Source: Aldehydirespirator sp028819505
GTDB lineage: Bacteria > Actinomycetota > Acidimicrobiia > Acidimicrobiales > Aldehydirespiratoraceae
Length of the DNA stretch: 64,000 bases
Direction: 5' to 3'
Assembly: GCA_965207755.1 (NCBI GenBank)
Contig: OZ242297.1
Span: 3,038,001 to 3,102,000 of the forward strand
Numbering within the stretch: the first letter of the stretch is position 1; the number at the start of each line of letters is the position of its first letter. Of this stretch, positions 15,480 to 23,744 are shown piece by piece. Made by a program: the position numbers and the translations under genes. The notes beneath the pieces were generated by a model that was not told where the DNA came from, did not search any database, and worked only from the letters and a program-made list of their open reading frames with translations.

Positions 15480-16391
15480 TCAGGCCCGCATGAACCCCTC
15501 GACGTGGGGGCCGACGATGGTCGGCAGCGAGCGCACGGACGTGGACGACGCGAAGAACAGGGTGTGGAAGTCGGGTCCTCCCCAGTGCAGGTTGGCCACC
15601 ACTTCGTCGATCTCGACGACGCCGAGGTGGTTGGCGTCGGAGTCGAACACCCAGACGCCGCCCGGGCCCGTCACCCAGATGTTGCCCTGCTCGTCGCACT
15701 TCATGCCGTCGGGCACGCCGGCCACGTCGTCGTCGGACAGGCCGTCGACGAACACGTCGCCACCGTCGAGGGAGCCGTCGGCGTTCACGCTGTAGACCCG
15801 CACCAGCGCGTGGGTGGTGTCGTTGATGTACAGCAGCGACTCGTCGGGCGAGAAGCAGAGGCCGTTGGGCTGGTCGAAGGTGTCTTGGTCAACGCAGAGC
15901 TGCGTGGCGCCGTCGGCGCCGGGCGCTACCCGGAACACGCCCTGCCAGCCCAACTCGCGGGGCCGCTCCACGCCGAAGCCCGGCATGCGGCCGTACCACG
16001 GGTCGGAGAAGTAGATCGTGCCGTCGGCCCGGACCACCACGTCGTTGGGGCTGTTCAGTTCCACTCCCTCAAAGTGCGAGGCCACCGTCTCGCGACTGCC
16101 GTCGGGGCGCTCGCGCATCACCTTGGAGGTGGAGTGCTCGCACACGATCAGGTTCAGGTCGGCGTCGTAGGTCATGCCGTTGCACTTGTCGGCCGGCCGC
16201 AGCGTCTCGGTCACCTCCCCGTCCTGCCAGCGGCGGCGCACGTCGCCGGGCATGTCGGAGAACAGCAGGTAGTGGTCCCGGGGATGCCAGATCGGGCCCT
16301 CGGTGAAGGTGAAGCCGCTGCCGATCACCTCGACCGCGGCGTCCCGGTCAACGAGCCCCCAGAATCTGTCGTCGTTGGCGCGCAGGGTCAT
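15480..16391 (-). CDS. SMP-30/gluconolactonase/LRE-family protein
   Basis: This 303-residue six-bladed beta-propeller lactonase-like protein has FTEGPIW (metal Glu), ELNSPNDVVV (Asn), FDQPNGLCFSPDESLLYIND and AGVPDGMKCDEQGNIWV (Asp), which together give the divalent-metal site of gluconolactonases. It would open a sugar or other lactone in the cytoplasm, since no signal peptide is visible. It follows the split Mo-subunit genes by 43 bp and precedes the isochorismatase-fold gene by 83 bp on the same strand. A role in the same catabolic pathway is likely. The substrate cannot be told from the sequence. Confidence 0.9.
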   Translation of the reverse strand: MTLRANDDRFWGLVDRDAAVEVIGSGFTFTEGPIWHPRDHYLLFSDMPGDVRRRWQDGEVTETLRPADKCNGMTYDADLNLIVCEHSTSKVMRERPDGSRETVASHFEGVELNSPNDVVVRADGTIYFSDPWYGRMPGFGVERPRELGWQGVFRVAPGADGATQLCVDQDTFDQPNGLCFSPDESLLYINDTTHALVRVYSVNADGSLDGGDVFVDGLSDDDVAGVPDGMKCDEQGNIWVTGPGGVWVFDSDANHLGVVEIDEVVANLHWGGPDFHTLFFASSTSVRSLPTIVGPHVEGFMRA

Positions 16392-16434
16392 TGTTCAGCC
16401 TCCTGTTGACGGTTTGGAAGAATGGGTCGAGACG

Positions 16435-17535
16435 TCACGCCCCCCAGGTCTTGGCCGACGTGAAGCTGTTGATCGACAGCTCCTCGTCGAAAGCCACCAC
16501 CCGGCCCTCGCGGCGGGGCTCGCTGCGGCCCTCGCTCTTGGCGTCGAGGGCGGCCAGCACCCGCTCGGGGGTGATCGGGAACTCCGTGACCCACACCCCC
16601 ACAGCGTCGTGGATGGCGTTGGCGATGGCGGCGGGCTGGGCGTTGTTGGACATCTCGCCGATGCCCTTGGCCCCGTAGGGGCCGCCCGAGGACGGGTTCT
16701 CCATCAGCACGTTCTTGATCTCGGGGAGCTCGGCCATGGTCGGCACGTGGTAGGTGTTCATGCCGTCGCCCCGATGCTCGGCGGTCGGATAGTAGGGGTA
16801 GCAGTCCTCCAGCAGACCGAAACCCAGGCCCATGACCGCGCCGCCGTCGATCTGGCCCTCAACCAGGGTGGGGTTCATGGCCCGGCCGATGTCGTAGGCC
16901 TGGGTGAGGCTCAGCACCCGCACGTCCCCGGTCTCGTCGTCCACCTCGACTTCGGCCGTGCAGGCCGCGTAGGAGATGGCGGCGTGGGGCGGCTTGTCCA
17001 CCTCCCCGGTGGTGGGGTCGATGATGGCCGCGCCCGGGTTGAGGTGGGCGCCGTCGCCGGTGAGCAGCTCACCGTGCACGAAGGTGGCCGCCCCGGCCAC
17101 CTCGTCCACGCCCATCGACTTGGCGGGCGTGCCCTTGACCGACACCGCGCCGTCGGCCACCTCAAGGTCGGCCGGATCGATTTCCAGTTCTCGCGACGCC
17201 ACCGCCAGGATGCGCTCACGCACCTGGCGGGCCGCCTTGAGCACCGCGTTGCCGGCCACGAACGTGGCCCGGGAGGCGAAGGTCCCGGTGCACATGGGCG
17301 AGGAGTCGGTGTTGGAGTTGTCGTAGGTGACCCAGTCGTAAGGCACGCCGATCGTCTCGGCCACGATCTGCGACTGGACGGTCTTGGAGCCGTTGCCGAT
17401 GTCGGCCGTGCCCGAGAACACGTCCACCCGGCCGTCGGGCTTGACCTTGATCCAGGCCTGCGACGGATCGCCGTTCTGGTTCATGCCTGTCGGGTACTCG
17501 ACGGTGGCGAGGCCCTTGCCTCGGTGCACAGCCAT
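16435..17535 (-). CDS. Mo-hydroxylase large subunit, C-terminal half (second MoCo-binding domain)
   Basis: This 366-residue protein corresponds only to the MoCoBD_2 part of xanthine dehydrogenase-family large subunits. It shows VDVFSGTADIGNGSKTVQSQI, AYDIGRAMNPTLVEGQIDGG, GGPYGAKGIGEM and NAIHDAVG; the glycine-rich, Gln-containing first segment contacts molybdopterin and GAKGIGE carries the catalytic Glu. The N-terminal half is a separate gene upstream. The natural break falls exactly between the two MoCo domains. Size and order (FAD, FeS, Mo-N, Mo-C) resemble the NdhF-S-L-M nicotinate dehydrogenase of Eubacterium barkeri. The start ATG overlaps the stop of a 30-codon mini-ORF as TGATG and has AGGAGG upstream. 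Confidence 0.9.
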   Translation of the reverse strand: MAVHRGKGLATVEYPTGMNQNGDPSQAWIKVKPDGRVDVFSGTADIGNGSKTVQSQIVAETIGVPYDWVTYDNSNTDSSPMCTGTFASRATFVAGNAVLKAARQVRERILAVASRELEIDPADLEVADGAVSVKGTPAKSMGVDEVAGAATFVHGELLTGDGAHLNPGAAIIDPTTGEVDKPPHAAISYAACTAEVEVDDETGDVRVLSLTQAYDIGRAMNPTLVEGQIDGGAVMGLGFGLLEDCYPYYPTAEHRGDGMNTYHVPTMAELPEIKNVLMENPSSGGPYGAKGIGEMSNNAQPAAIANAIHDAVGVWVTEFPITPERVLAALDAKSEGRSEPRREGRVVAFDEELSINSFTSAKTWGA

Positions 17536-17627
17536 CAGTGACCTCCTCGCTCAACTCGATCCGGTGTTCTCCCAGATCCCGTCAGCGGCCCCGCTGCGCG
17601 GTACGGGCTGGTCGTGAGCGACACCAT
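17535..17627 (-). CDS. Thirty-residue mini-ORF coupling the two Mo-subunit halves
   Basis: The mini-ORF begins MVSLTTSPYR and ends RVERGGH. Its ATG overlaps the stop of the upstream half-subunit (TGATG) and its TGA overlaps the ATG of the downstream half (TGATG). The 17-bp module with Shine-Dalgarno, stop and start is identical at both junctions (17532-17548 and 17624-17640), so the mini-ORF probably arose by duplication of the junction. It may serve only to pass ribosomes on. No homologue is known to me. Confidence 0.4.
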   Translation of the reverse strand: MVSLTTSPYRAAGPLTGSGRTPDRVERGGH

Positions 17628-19000
17628 CAGTGACCTCCTCCTGATCCGATCTGGGCCACCAGGTGGTCCGGCAGCATGTCGCCGGAGCGCTGCTCCCTGG
17701 TCATCGCCCGCAGGCCGTCGCCCAGCTCGACGCCGGTGGCGGCCGCCAGAGACTGGAGCACCTCCACCGTGCTGGGATCCTCGTAGGCGATGCGGTTGGG
17801 CGAAGTGTCGTTGACCCGGTTGGCGTTCTTGAGCCGGAACTCGTAGGGGTCCATGCCCAACTCCTTGGCGACCCGCTCGGCGTGTACCTCGATGGCGGTG
17901 GACAGGCCGGTGACGCCGTAGCCCCGCATGGCGGTGGTGGGAATCTTGTTGGTGAACACCACGTAGCCGTCGAAGTGCAGGTTGGGGATGCTGTATGCGC
18001 CGGTGTGGTGGAAGCTGTGCTTGGTCAGGCCGTACACCGAGAAACGGCCGTAAGCGCCGGCGTCGTGGATGGTGAGCATCTTGCGGCCCAGGATCCACCC
18101 GTCGCTCGTGACGGCGTCGATGATCTCCATGTGCCAGGGACCGCGGTTTCCCGAGGCGAGCATCTCCTCCTCCCGGGTCCAGCGCCATTTGACAGGCTGC
18201 CCCGACTTCTGCGCGGCCAGCGCAGTCAGCGTGTCCGAGGCGGTGTCAACCTTGCCGCCGAAGCCGCCGCCGACGGTGCCGCCCACCATCTTGACCTCGC
18301 TCATGGGCAGTTGGAGGTGCGAGCACACCACGCCCAGCGAGAAGTACATCGCCTGGGTGCAGGTGTGGATGGTGAGGCGCCCGTCGGGCTCGGGAATAGC
18401 CACGCAAACCTGGGTCTCCAGAGGGACCTGCTCCACGGACTGGGTCCGGTAGACGCCCGACACGATGAGGTCGGCCGCGTCCATGGCCGCATCGATGTCG
18501 CCCTTGCGGATCTGGCGGACGTCGAGGTTGCCCTCGTACTGGTCGTACCAGTTGCCGAAGCTGTCGTTGATCACCGGTGCGTCGCCGTCGAAGCCGAGGC
18601 GGACATCGAACAGCGCGGGCAGCTCCTCGTAGTCCACCTCGATGGCGGCGCACGCGGCCCGGGCGATGTCCACGGTGTCGGCGGCCACCAGCGCGATCGG
18701 CTGGCCCCGGTAGCGCACGTGGTCCTTGGCCAGCAGGGGCTCGTCGCCGGGGATGCCCGCGCCGGAGAGGTGGCCGTACACCAGCAGGGGCACGTCGGCG
18801 TGGGTGACCACGGCATGCACGCCGGCCATGGCGGCGGCCGCGCCGGTGTCGAGGCGGGTGATCCGGGCGTTGTGGTGCACCGAACGCAGGGCGGCAGCGT
18901 GCAGCATGCCCGGCACCCGCACGTCGTCCACGTAGGTGGTGCGACCGGTCACGTGGCCCACTCCGTCGTAGCGCGGCAGGCGAGCTCCTACGACCTTCAT
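17627..19000 (-). CDS. Mo-hydroxylase large subunit, N-terminal half (a/b hammerhead and first MoCo-binding domain)
   Basis: This 457-residue protein starts with the aldehyde oxidase a/b hammerhead domain (about 1-125: GRTTYVDDVRVPGMLHAAAL, RYRGQPIALVAAD). The MoCoBD_1 domain follows (about 140-440) with GGTVGGGFGGK and TTAMRGYGVTG, the latter taking the place of the active-site loop that reads AYRCSFR in CO dehydrogenase, so it is not a CO dehydrogenase. The protein ends RSGDMLPDHLVAQIGSGGGH, where a normal large subunit would run on. The partner half is encoded after the mini-ORF. The start ATG has GAGGAGG upstream. It is 37 bp from the FeS subunit gene. Confidence 0.92.
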   Translation of the reverse strand: MKVVGARLPRYDGVGHVTGRTTYVDDVRVPGMLHAAALRSVHHNARITRLDTGAAAAMAGVHAVVTHADVPLLVYGHLSGAGIPGDEPLLAKDHVRYRGQPIALVAADTVDIARAACAAIEVDYEELPALFDVRLGFDGDAPVINDSFGNWYDQYEGNLDVRQIRKGDIDAAMDAADLIVSGVYRTQSVEQVPLETQVCVAIPEPDGRLTIHTCTQAMYFSLGVVCSHLQLPMSEVKMVGGTVGGGFGGKVDTASDTLTALAAQKSGQPVKWRWTREEEMLASGNRGPWHMEIIDAVTSDGWILGRKMLTIHDAGAYGRFSVYGLTKHSFHHTGAYSIPNLHFDGYVVFTNKIPTTAMRGYGVTGLSTAIEVHAERVAKELGMDPYEFRLKNANRVNDTSPNRIAYEDPSTVEVLQSLAAATGVELGDGLRAMTREQRSGDMLPDHLVAQIGSGGGH

Positions 19001-19037
19001 GTCTGACCTCCTCGGTGTGTCAAGCGGTCGGCGGCTC

Positions 19038-19559
19038 TCACGACTCGGCCCCCGCGATGGTCACGTAGGTGTTGTTGGCGCTGGACGCCGTGGACGCCGT
19101 GTCGAAGGTGTCGCCCCGGGCGACGGCGGCCACGGCCTCGAGGATCTTCACGTACCCGGTGCAGCGGCAGTAGTGCCCGGCCAGGGCCTCGCCGATGTCG
19201 CCGGTGTCGGCCGACCCTCCCCCGCCGACGTAGGCGGTGGCCGCCACGATCAGGCCGTCGGTGCAGAATCCGCACTGGGCGGCGTAGTGGTGGATGAAGG
19301 CCTGCTGGACCCTGGACAGGTCCTCGGGCGTGCCCAAGCCTTCGACGGTGGTGACTTCGGCGCCGTCAACGGCGCACACCGCAGTGAGGCACGACCGGCG
19401 GGGCTGGCCGTCCACCAGCACCGTGCATGCCCCGCAGCCGCCGGACTCGCAGCCCGCCTTGGGGCTGGTGATGTCCAGCTCCTCCCGCAGCACGGTCAAC
19501 AGCGAAGTCAGCGGCGGCGACTGCACCGTCCGGGCCACCGAATTGACGGTCAGTTCCAT
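19038..19559 (-). CDS. [2Fe-2S] subunit of Mo-hydroxylase (CoxS/NdhS type)
   Basis: This 173-residue electron-transfer subunit has a plant-type ferredoxin domain (CESGGCGACTVL plus a further Cys in RRSCLTAV) and an all-helical second cluster domain (CGFCTDG...YCRCTGY). It carries electrons from the Mo centre to the FAD subunit. The ATG at 19559 puts the protein start at MELTVNSVARTV; the TGA of the FAD subunit lies 1 bp away. The C-terminal ~25 residues (TASTASSANNTYVTIAGAES) are Ser/Thr/Ala-rich beyond the usual end. Confidence 0.93.
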   Translation of the reverse strand: MELTVNSVARTVQSPPLTSLLTVLREELDITSPKAGCESGGCGACTVLVDGQPRRSCLTAVCAVDGAEVTTVEGLGTPEDLSRVQQAFIHHYAAQCGFCTDGLIVAATAYVGGGGSADTGDIGEALAGHYCRCTGYVKILEAVAAVARGDTFDTASTASSANNTYVTIAGAES

Positions 19560-19560
19560 G

Positions 19561-20349
19561 TCACTCTCCCAGCTGCTCGAGGGCCCGGCCGACGTAGACG
19601 GGAAGCACCCGCCGACGGTACGCCGCCGACGCCAGAACGTCGTCGTAGGGGTCGGCATCGGCGACGGAGGCATCCGCCGCCTCAGCGATCGAGCCGCCGC
19701 CGGCCAGCACGGCCTCCGCCGAGAGCAGCCGGCAGGCGTCCGGCGCCGCGCCGGTTGCCGCGATGGTCACGTTCCCGTCGGCGCCGCGGACCGCGCTTAC
19801 CGACATGGCGGTCAACGACTGGGTGTGGTGCCGTCGCAGCGCCACGAACGAGCCGGCCTCCGGAACCGCGAAAGCGATGTCTAGCAGCAGCACCCCGGGC
19901 CGGGCCCCGCCTGAGGCTGCGAAGTCGGCTATGCCGCCGGTGTGGGTGCCGTCGGGATCGGCCCAGCGAAGCACCGCACCGAGCGCCAGCAGCGGGCCGC
20001 GCATATCGCCGTATGGGGCGGGCGAGCAGATGTTGCCGCCGATGGTGGCCTGGGCCTTCACCTCGTTGTCTCCGACGTCGGCCGCGCATGCACCGACGGG
20101 AGCATCCAGCCTCGCGCAGGCCGCGAGGGGAGCTGCCGCGCCGACCGTCATGCGTCCGTTCGACCTCGAGATCCCGTCCATCTCGGCCCGGCCGAGCCAC
20201 ACAGCTCGCTCCACCTCGACCTGGCCCAAAGTGTGCTGAGGCACCAGCAGCGTGCCGCCCGCCAGCACCGTCGCGAACGGCTGCGCCGTTACGGCGGCCA
20301 CCGCCTCAGCCTCGGAGGACGGCATGCTCACCGCAGCCGTTGATGTCAT
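19561..20349 (-). CDS. FAD-binding subunit of Mo-hydroxylase (CoxM/NdhF type)
   Basis: This 262-residue protein is the first gene of the operon. The FAD-binding signatures are FATVLAGGTLLV (an AGGT-type loop) and QATIGGNICSPAPYGDM (TIGGN). The C-terminal CO-dehydrogenase flavoprotein domain is present (ALRRHHTQSLTAMSVSAV). It passes electrons to the final acceptor. Genes follow in the order FAD, FeS, Mo-N, mini-ORF, Mo-C, SMP-30, isochorismatase-fold. The 20350-20525 gap upstream presumably holds the promoter. It lies downstream of a NarL-type regulator, which could act there. Confidence 0.92.
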   Translation of the reverse strand: MTSTAAVSMPSSEAEAVAAVTAQPFATVLAGGTLLVPQHTLGQVEVERAVWLGRAEMDGISRSNGRMTVGAAAPLAACARLDAPVGACAADVGDNEVKAQATIGGNICSPAPYGDMRGPLLALGAVLRWADPDGTHTGGIADFAASGGARPGVLLLDIAFAVPEAGSFVALRRHHTQSLTAMSVSAVRGADGNVTIAATGAAPDACRLLSAEAVLAGGGSIAEAADASVADADPYDDVLASAAYRRRVLPVYVGRALEQLGE

Positions 20350-20525
20350 GGCAACCTCCTGGTGGTGCTTCGACCCCGCCCGCGACAGACCGACCCGGCA
20401 CCTCTAGCGCTGTCCTCGGATTCAAGTTGACCCCGGCAGCCTGCAACAGGCACCAGCGGAGCAACCTGCCCACCCCCATAGGAGTGGCTCCAAAGCACTA
20501 GTCGCACCATCAGCCCTCCAGTGGT

Positions 20526-21185
20526 CTATGGGCGGGGTGGGAGCTTGGGACGGTCCTGGTAGCGGGCGTTGAGGATCATGGCCACCAGCTCGGTGCGGGA
20601 CTGCACGTTGAACTTCATCAAGATGTTGCTCACATGGTTCTTTACCGTGTAGATGCTCAGATAGAGGCGCTCGGCGATCTCGGCATTGGACAGGCCCGTG
20701 GCCAGCAGGTCCGCTACCTCGCGCTCACGGTCGGTCAGATCCCGCAGCACGTCGTGGTCGGAGGCGATCAGACGAGTGACCGACGAGTCCATGGCCGACT
20801 GCCCCGCGGCAGTGAAGCGGATGGACGCGGCCAGATCGTCGCCCGTGACGCTCTTGAGCTGGAAGCTGGTGGCCCCGGCTTCGAGAGCAGAGCGCAGCAG
20901 CGCCCCGTCGGTGAAGCTGGTCAGGGCGAGGACTCTGGTGTCGGGAGCCCGGCGGGCGATCTCGGCGATGGCCTCCACTCCCCCGCCTCCCGGCATTATC
21001 AGGTCCATCACCACCACGTCGGGGTGCATCTCCACCACCCGGTCCACGGCGACGACGCCGTTGTGGGCCGTGCCCACCACCTCGATGTCGTCGTAGCCGT
21101 CGAGGCAGGCGGTCACGCCCTCGCGCAGCAGGTCGTGATCGTCCACCACTACCACCCTGATCGTTCCGCCGGATGCGGCGCTCAT
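20526..21185 (-). CDS. NarL/LuxR-type response regulator
   Basis: This 219-residue regulator has an N-terminal receiver domain with VVVVDDHDLL, phosphoacceptor D in DVVVMDLIMPGGGG (about 60), LALTSF and the switch Lys in SFQLKSV. The C-terminal LuxR helix-turn-helix is LTDREREVADLLATGLSNAEIAERLYLSIYTVKNHVSNIL in sense, here seen as separate LTDREREV and TVKNHVSN motifs. It overlaps the histidine kinase gene by 4 bp, so the pair is co-translated. Targets are probably the adjacent LIV transporter and/or Mo-hydroxylase operons. Confidence 0.95.
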   Translation of the reverse strand: MSAASGGTIRVVVVDDHDLLREGVTACLDGYDDIEVVGTAHNGVVAVDRVVEMHPDVVVMDLIMPGGGGVEAIAEIARRAPDTRVLALTSFTDGALLRSALEAGATSFQLKSVTGDDLAASIRFTAAGQSAMDSSVTRLIASDHDVLRDLTDREREVADLLATGLSNAEIAERLYLSIYTVKNHVSNILMKFNVQSRTELVAMILNARYQDRPKLPPRP

Positions 21186-23020
21186 GGCGACTGCTCCGGG
21201 GGTCGCACAAGCAACTCGATCACTTCGGGGACCGACACCGACACCGTCGTCCCCTCTCCCAGGCGGCTGTCGACATGCAGTGATGCACCGATGGCCTCGG
21301 CCCGCTCAGCCATGATGCGCAGTCCGAAGTGCTCCGAGGCCGATCCCATCTCGAAGCCCTCGCCGTCGTCTCTCACCCGCATCTCGAGAACGTCGCGCGT
21401 CACCTCGACGGAGATATGCACGCCCTCGGCGTCGGCGTGCCGGGAGACATTGTTGAGCGACTCCTGCAGTATTCGGTAGAGCGCCACCTTGACGGTCGGC
21501 AGCGGCTCCACCTCGCGGTCGAGGTGAACTTCGCACTTGGCCCGGCGCCGGCTCTCGAAGGCGGACACCAGCTGGTGGACCAGGTCCGCGAACGGAGTCT
21601 CCTCGATGACCGAGGGACGCAGCTCCAGCAGCAGGGTGCGCATCTCCGACAGGGCTCCCGCGGTCAGAGCATGCAACCTGTCGGCCCGGTCGCGCTGCTC
21701 GGCGCTGAGATCGGACGCCCGGGCCAGAGTCTCGGCCAGCAGGGTCGCCGTCCACAACGTCTGGCTGACCGAGTCGTGAAGGTCGTTGGCCAGGCTCTGG
21801 CGCTCCTCCAGCGCGGCCAGCGAGCGGGCCATCACCAGCGAGCGGCTGTTGGATATGGCCGAGGACGCCTGATCGGCCAGGATGGCCAGGCGGTCCACGT
21901 CGGAGTCGCTCAGGTCCTGGTCCGGGCGGGGCTCGATAACGAGGCAGCCGAGTGCCCTCTCCGCTGCCTCCAGCGGCAGCACCACCGCCCCGTTCACCTT
22001 CGACATTGCGGCGCGGCCGCCCGCGGCGGCCCTAGAACTGCCGTCCTCTGTGGTCTCCTCGGGTGGAGACCATCCACCGAGAGGGTCGGTGACGCGGGTG
22101 TGCGGCTCGGGAGCGCCGCGGTCGGGACGGCCCGGATGGCGCTCGCCGGCCAGTTCGAGCACTCCGGTGTTGTCGTAGAAGGCGACGTAGCTGCGCTCGT
22201 GGTCGCAGAGCCGCTCGACACCGATGAGCACCTGCTCGATCACGTCGTCGAGCTGCAGCGAGCGGGCGACCGCGGCTGCGGTGTCGCGCAATGCCTCGGC
22301 ATGGCTGCGCTGGGCTCGCTCCTGGGCCTCCAGCCTGACCCGCTCCTCAACCTCCCGCCTCAGCGTCTGGTTGGCCCGCGACAGCTCGGAGGTGCGCTCC
22401 CGCACCCGTTCGTCGAGGTCCTCGAGGGTGCTCTGCAGCTCGGCTTCGGCCTCGATCTTGGAGGTGATGTCGGTGAACGTGCCCAGCGTGCCCACGACCC
22501 TGCCGTCGAAATCGGTCAGCGGCACCTTGTTGGTCTCGACCCAGATCACCCGCCCGTCCGCGATGCGGACCTGCTCGCGCAACCCGATGAGCGGCTCACC
22601 CGTCTCCATGACCATGCGGTCGTGGTCCTGGAACCAGGGCGTTCCGCTGCGGGGAAGCTCGGCATTGCCCCAGGCGCAGTCGGCGTCCGTCTTGCCGACC
22701 AGCTCGCTCGGATGACCGACCCCGGCGTACTCGGCGAGCTTGCGGTTGCAGCCCAGGAACCTCGAGTCGGCGTCCTTCCACCAGATGGCGTGGTGCACGC
22801 TGTTGAGCACGAGCTCGAAGATGTGCCGGCTGGCCTGAAGCGCCTCATCACCCTCCAGCTCGCCCCGCAACATGGCGGCATAGAGCGAGAGGGCGCCGAC
22901 GGAGGCCATGCCGCCGCGATCATAGCCGTCGCCGGATCGCCGGCCGGCAGCCGGCGCGCCCGCGCGCTCCGCTATTTCGGTAAGGGTCGGATCTGGCACT
23001 TGTACAGGTGTGGTTGTCAA
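21182..23020 (-). CDS. Cytoplasmic PAS-GAF sensor histidine kinase (NarL-partner type)
   Basis: This 612-residue kinase has no clear membrane helices. A PAS domain (about 65-190: LNSVHHAIWWKDADSRFLGC, GTFTDIT) leads into a coiled coil (about 190-250, with ERVRERTSELSRANQ) and a GAF domain (about 250-405). A HisKA_3 dimerisation domain follows with phosphoacceptor His in LANDLHDSVSQTLW, then an HATPase domain with ESLNNVSRHA (N-box) and RDDGEGFEM (G1). A soluble kinase reading a ligand through PAS or GAF fits a sensor of a transported metabolite. It begins 7 bp after livF and overlaps its response regulator. Confidence 0.93.
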   Translation of the reverse strand: MTTTPVQVPDPTLTEIAERAGAPAAGRRSGDGYDRGGMASVGALSLYAAMLRGELEGDEALQASRHIFELVLNSVHHAIWWKDADSRFLGCNRKLAEYAGVGHPSELVGKTDADCAWGNAELPRSGTPWFQDHDRMVMETGEPLIGLREQVRIADGRVIWVETNKVPLTDFDGRVVGTLGTFTDITSKIEAEAELQSTLEDLDERVRERTSELSRANQTLRREVEERVRLEAQERAQRSHAEALRDTAAAVARSLQLDDVIEQVLIGVERLCDHERSYVAFYDNTGVLELAGERHPGRPDRGAPEPHTRVTDPLGGWSPPEETTEDGSSRAAAGGRAAMSKVNGAVVLPLEAAERALGCLVIEPRPDQDLSDSDVDRLAILADQASSAISNSRSLVMARSLAALEERQSLANDLHDSVSQTLWTATLLAETLARASDLSAEQRDRADRLHALTAGALSEMRTLLLELRPSVIEETPFADLVHQLVSAFESRRRAKCEVHLDREVEPLPTVKVALYRILQESLNNVSRHADAEGVHISVEVTRDVLEMRVRDDGEGFEMGSASEHFGLRIMAERAEAIGASLHVDSRLGEGTTVSVSVPEVIELLVRPPEQSP

Positions 23021-23027
23021 GGTTGTC

Positions 23028-23744
23028 TCAGGCGTCCACGCCCAGATAGGTGCTCTGGAGCTGTGTCGATTCCAACAGTTCAGCGGCGGTCAACTCGATC
23101 TCGATGCGACCGGAGGTCATCACCAGCTGACGGGCCGACATGGCGGTGGCCGCCCGCAGGTTCTGCTCCACCACCAGCACCGCCACTCCCTCGGACACGA
23201 GCCGGTGCACCACGGCGATCAGGTCGTCCACGATGCTCGGGGCTAGCCCCTCCGACGGCTCGTCCATCACGATGAGAGGGGTGTTGAGCAGCAGGGCCCG
23301 GCCCACGGCCAGCATCTGCTGCTCACCCCCGGAGAGTTCGGCGCCACCGTTTCTTCGGCGGTCTGCCAGACGGGGGAACAGCTCGTAGACGGCCGCCGGC
23401 GTCCAGCGCTTGCCTCGCGATTCGGGCGCCAGCATGGCCAGATGCTCCTCCACCGTGAGCGACGGGAAGAGGCGGCGCCCCTGGGGGACGTAGGCGATCC
23501 CGGAGCGGGCCACCTTCTCGGGAGCGAGGCCGTCGATGCGGCGGCCCGAGAAGGTGATGGCACCCGCGGTGGGCGACACCATCCCCATGATCGTCTTGCA
23601 CAGCGTGGACTTGCCCATGCCGTTGCGTCCGACGATGCAGACCGATTCGGTGCCCATGGAGAAGGTCAGGCCGTCCAGCACCCGCGAGGTGCCGTAGCCG
23701 GCCTGCAGATCCTCCACGGTCAGAAGGGAGTCCGCCGCGGTCAC
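23028..23744 (-). CDS. livF: LIV-type ABC transporter ATPase LivF
   Basis: This 238-residue ATPase has Walker A VGRNGMGKST, Q-loop region YVPQGRRLFPSLTVEEHL, signature LSGGEQQMLAVGRAL and Walker B LIVMDEPSEGLAPS. YVPQGR.LFP is typical of LivF. It powers uptake with LivG through the LivH/LivM channel. It overlaps livG by 4 bp and is followed after 7 bp by the histidine kinase. Substrates of this family include branched-chain amino acids, urea, amides and aromatic acids; the sequence does not tell which. Confidence 0.94.
   Translation of the reverse strand: MTAADSLLTVEDLQAGYGTSRVLDGLTFSMGTESVCIVGRNGMGKSTLCKTIMGMVSPTAGAITFSGRRIDGLAPEKVARSGIAYVPQGRRLFPSLTVEEHLAMLAPESRGKRWTPAAVYELFPRLADRRRNGGAELSGGEQQMLAVGRALLLNTPLIVMDEPSEGLAPSIVDDLIAVVHRLVSEGVAVLVVEQNLRAATAMSARQLVMTSGRIEIELTAAELLESTQLQSTYLGVDA

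Noticed and set aside
16435..19000. Large Mo-subunit split by a simple sequencing frameshift
   Set aside because: The two halves are separated by a 92-bp stretch with two ribosome-binding sites and clean stop/start overlaps, which a single indel would not create.
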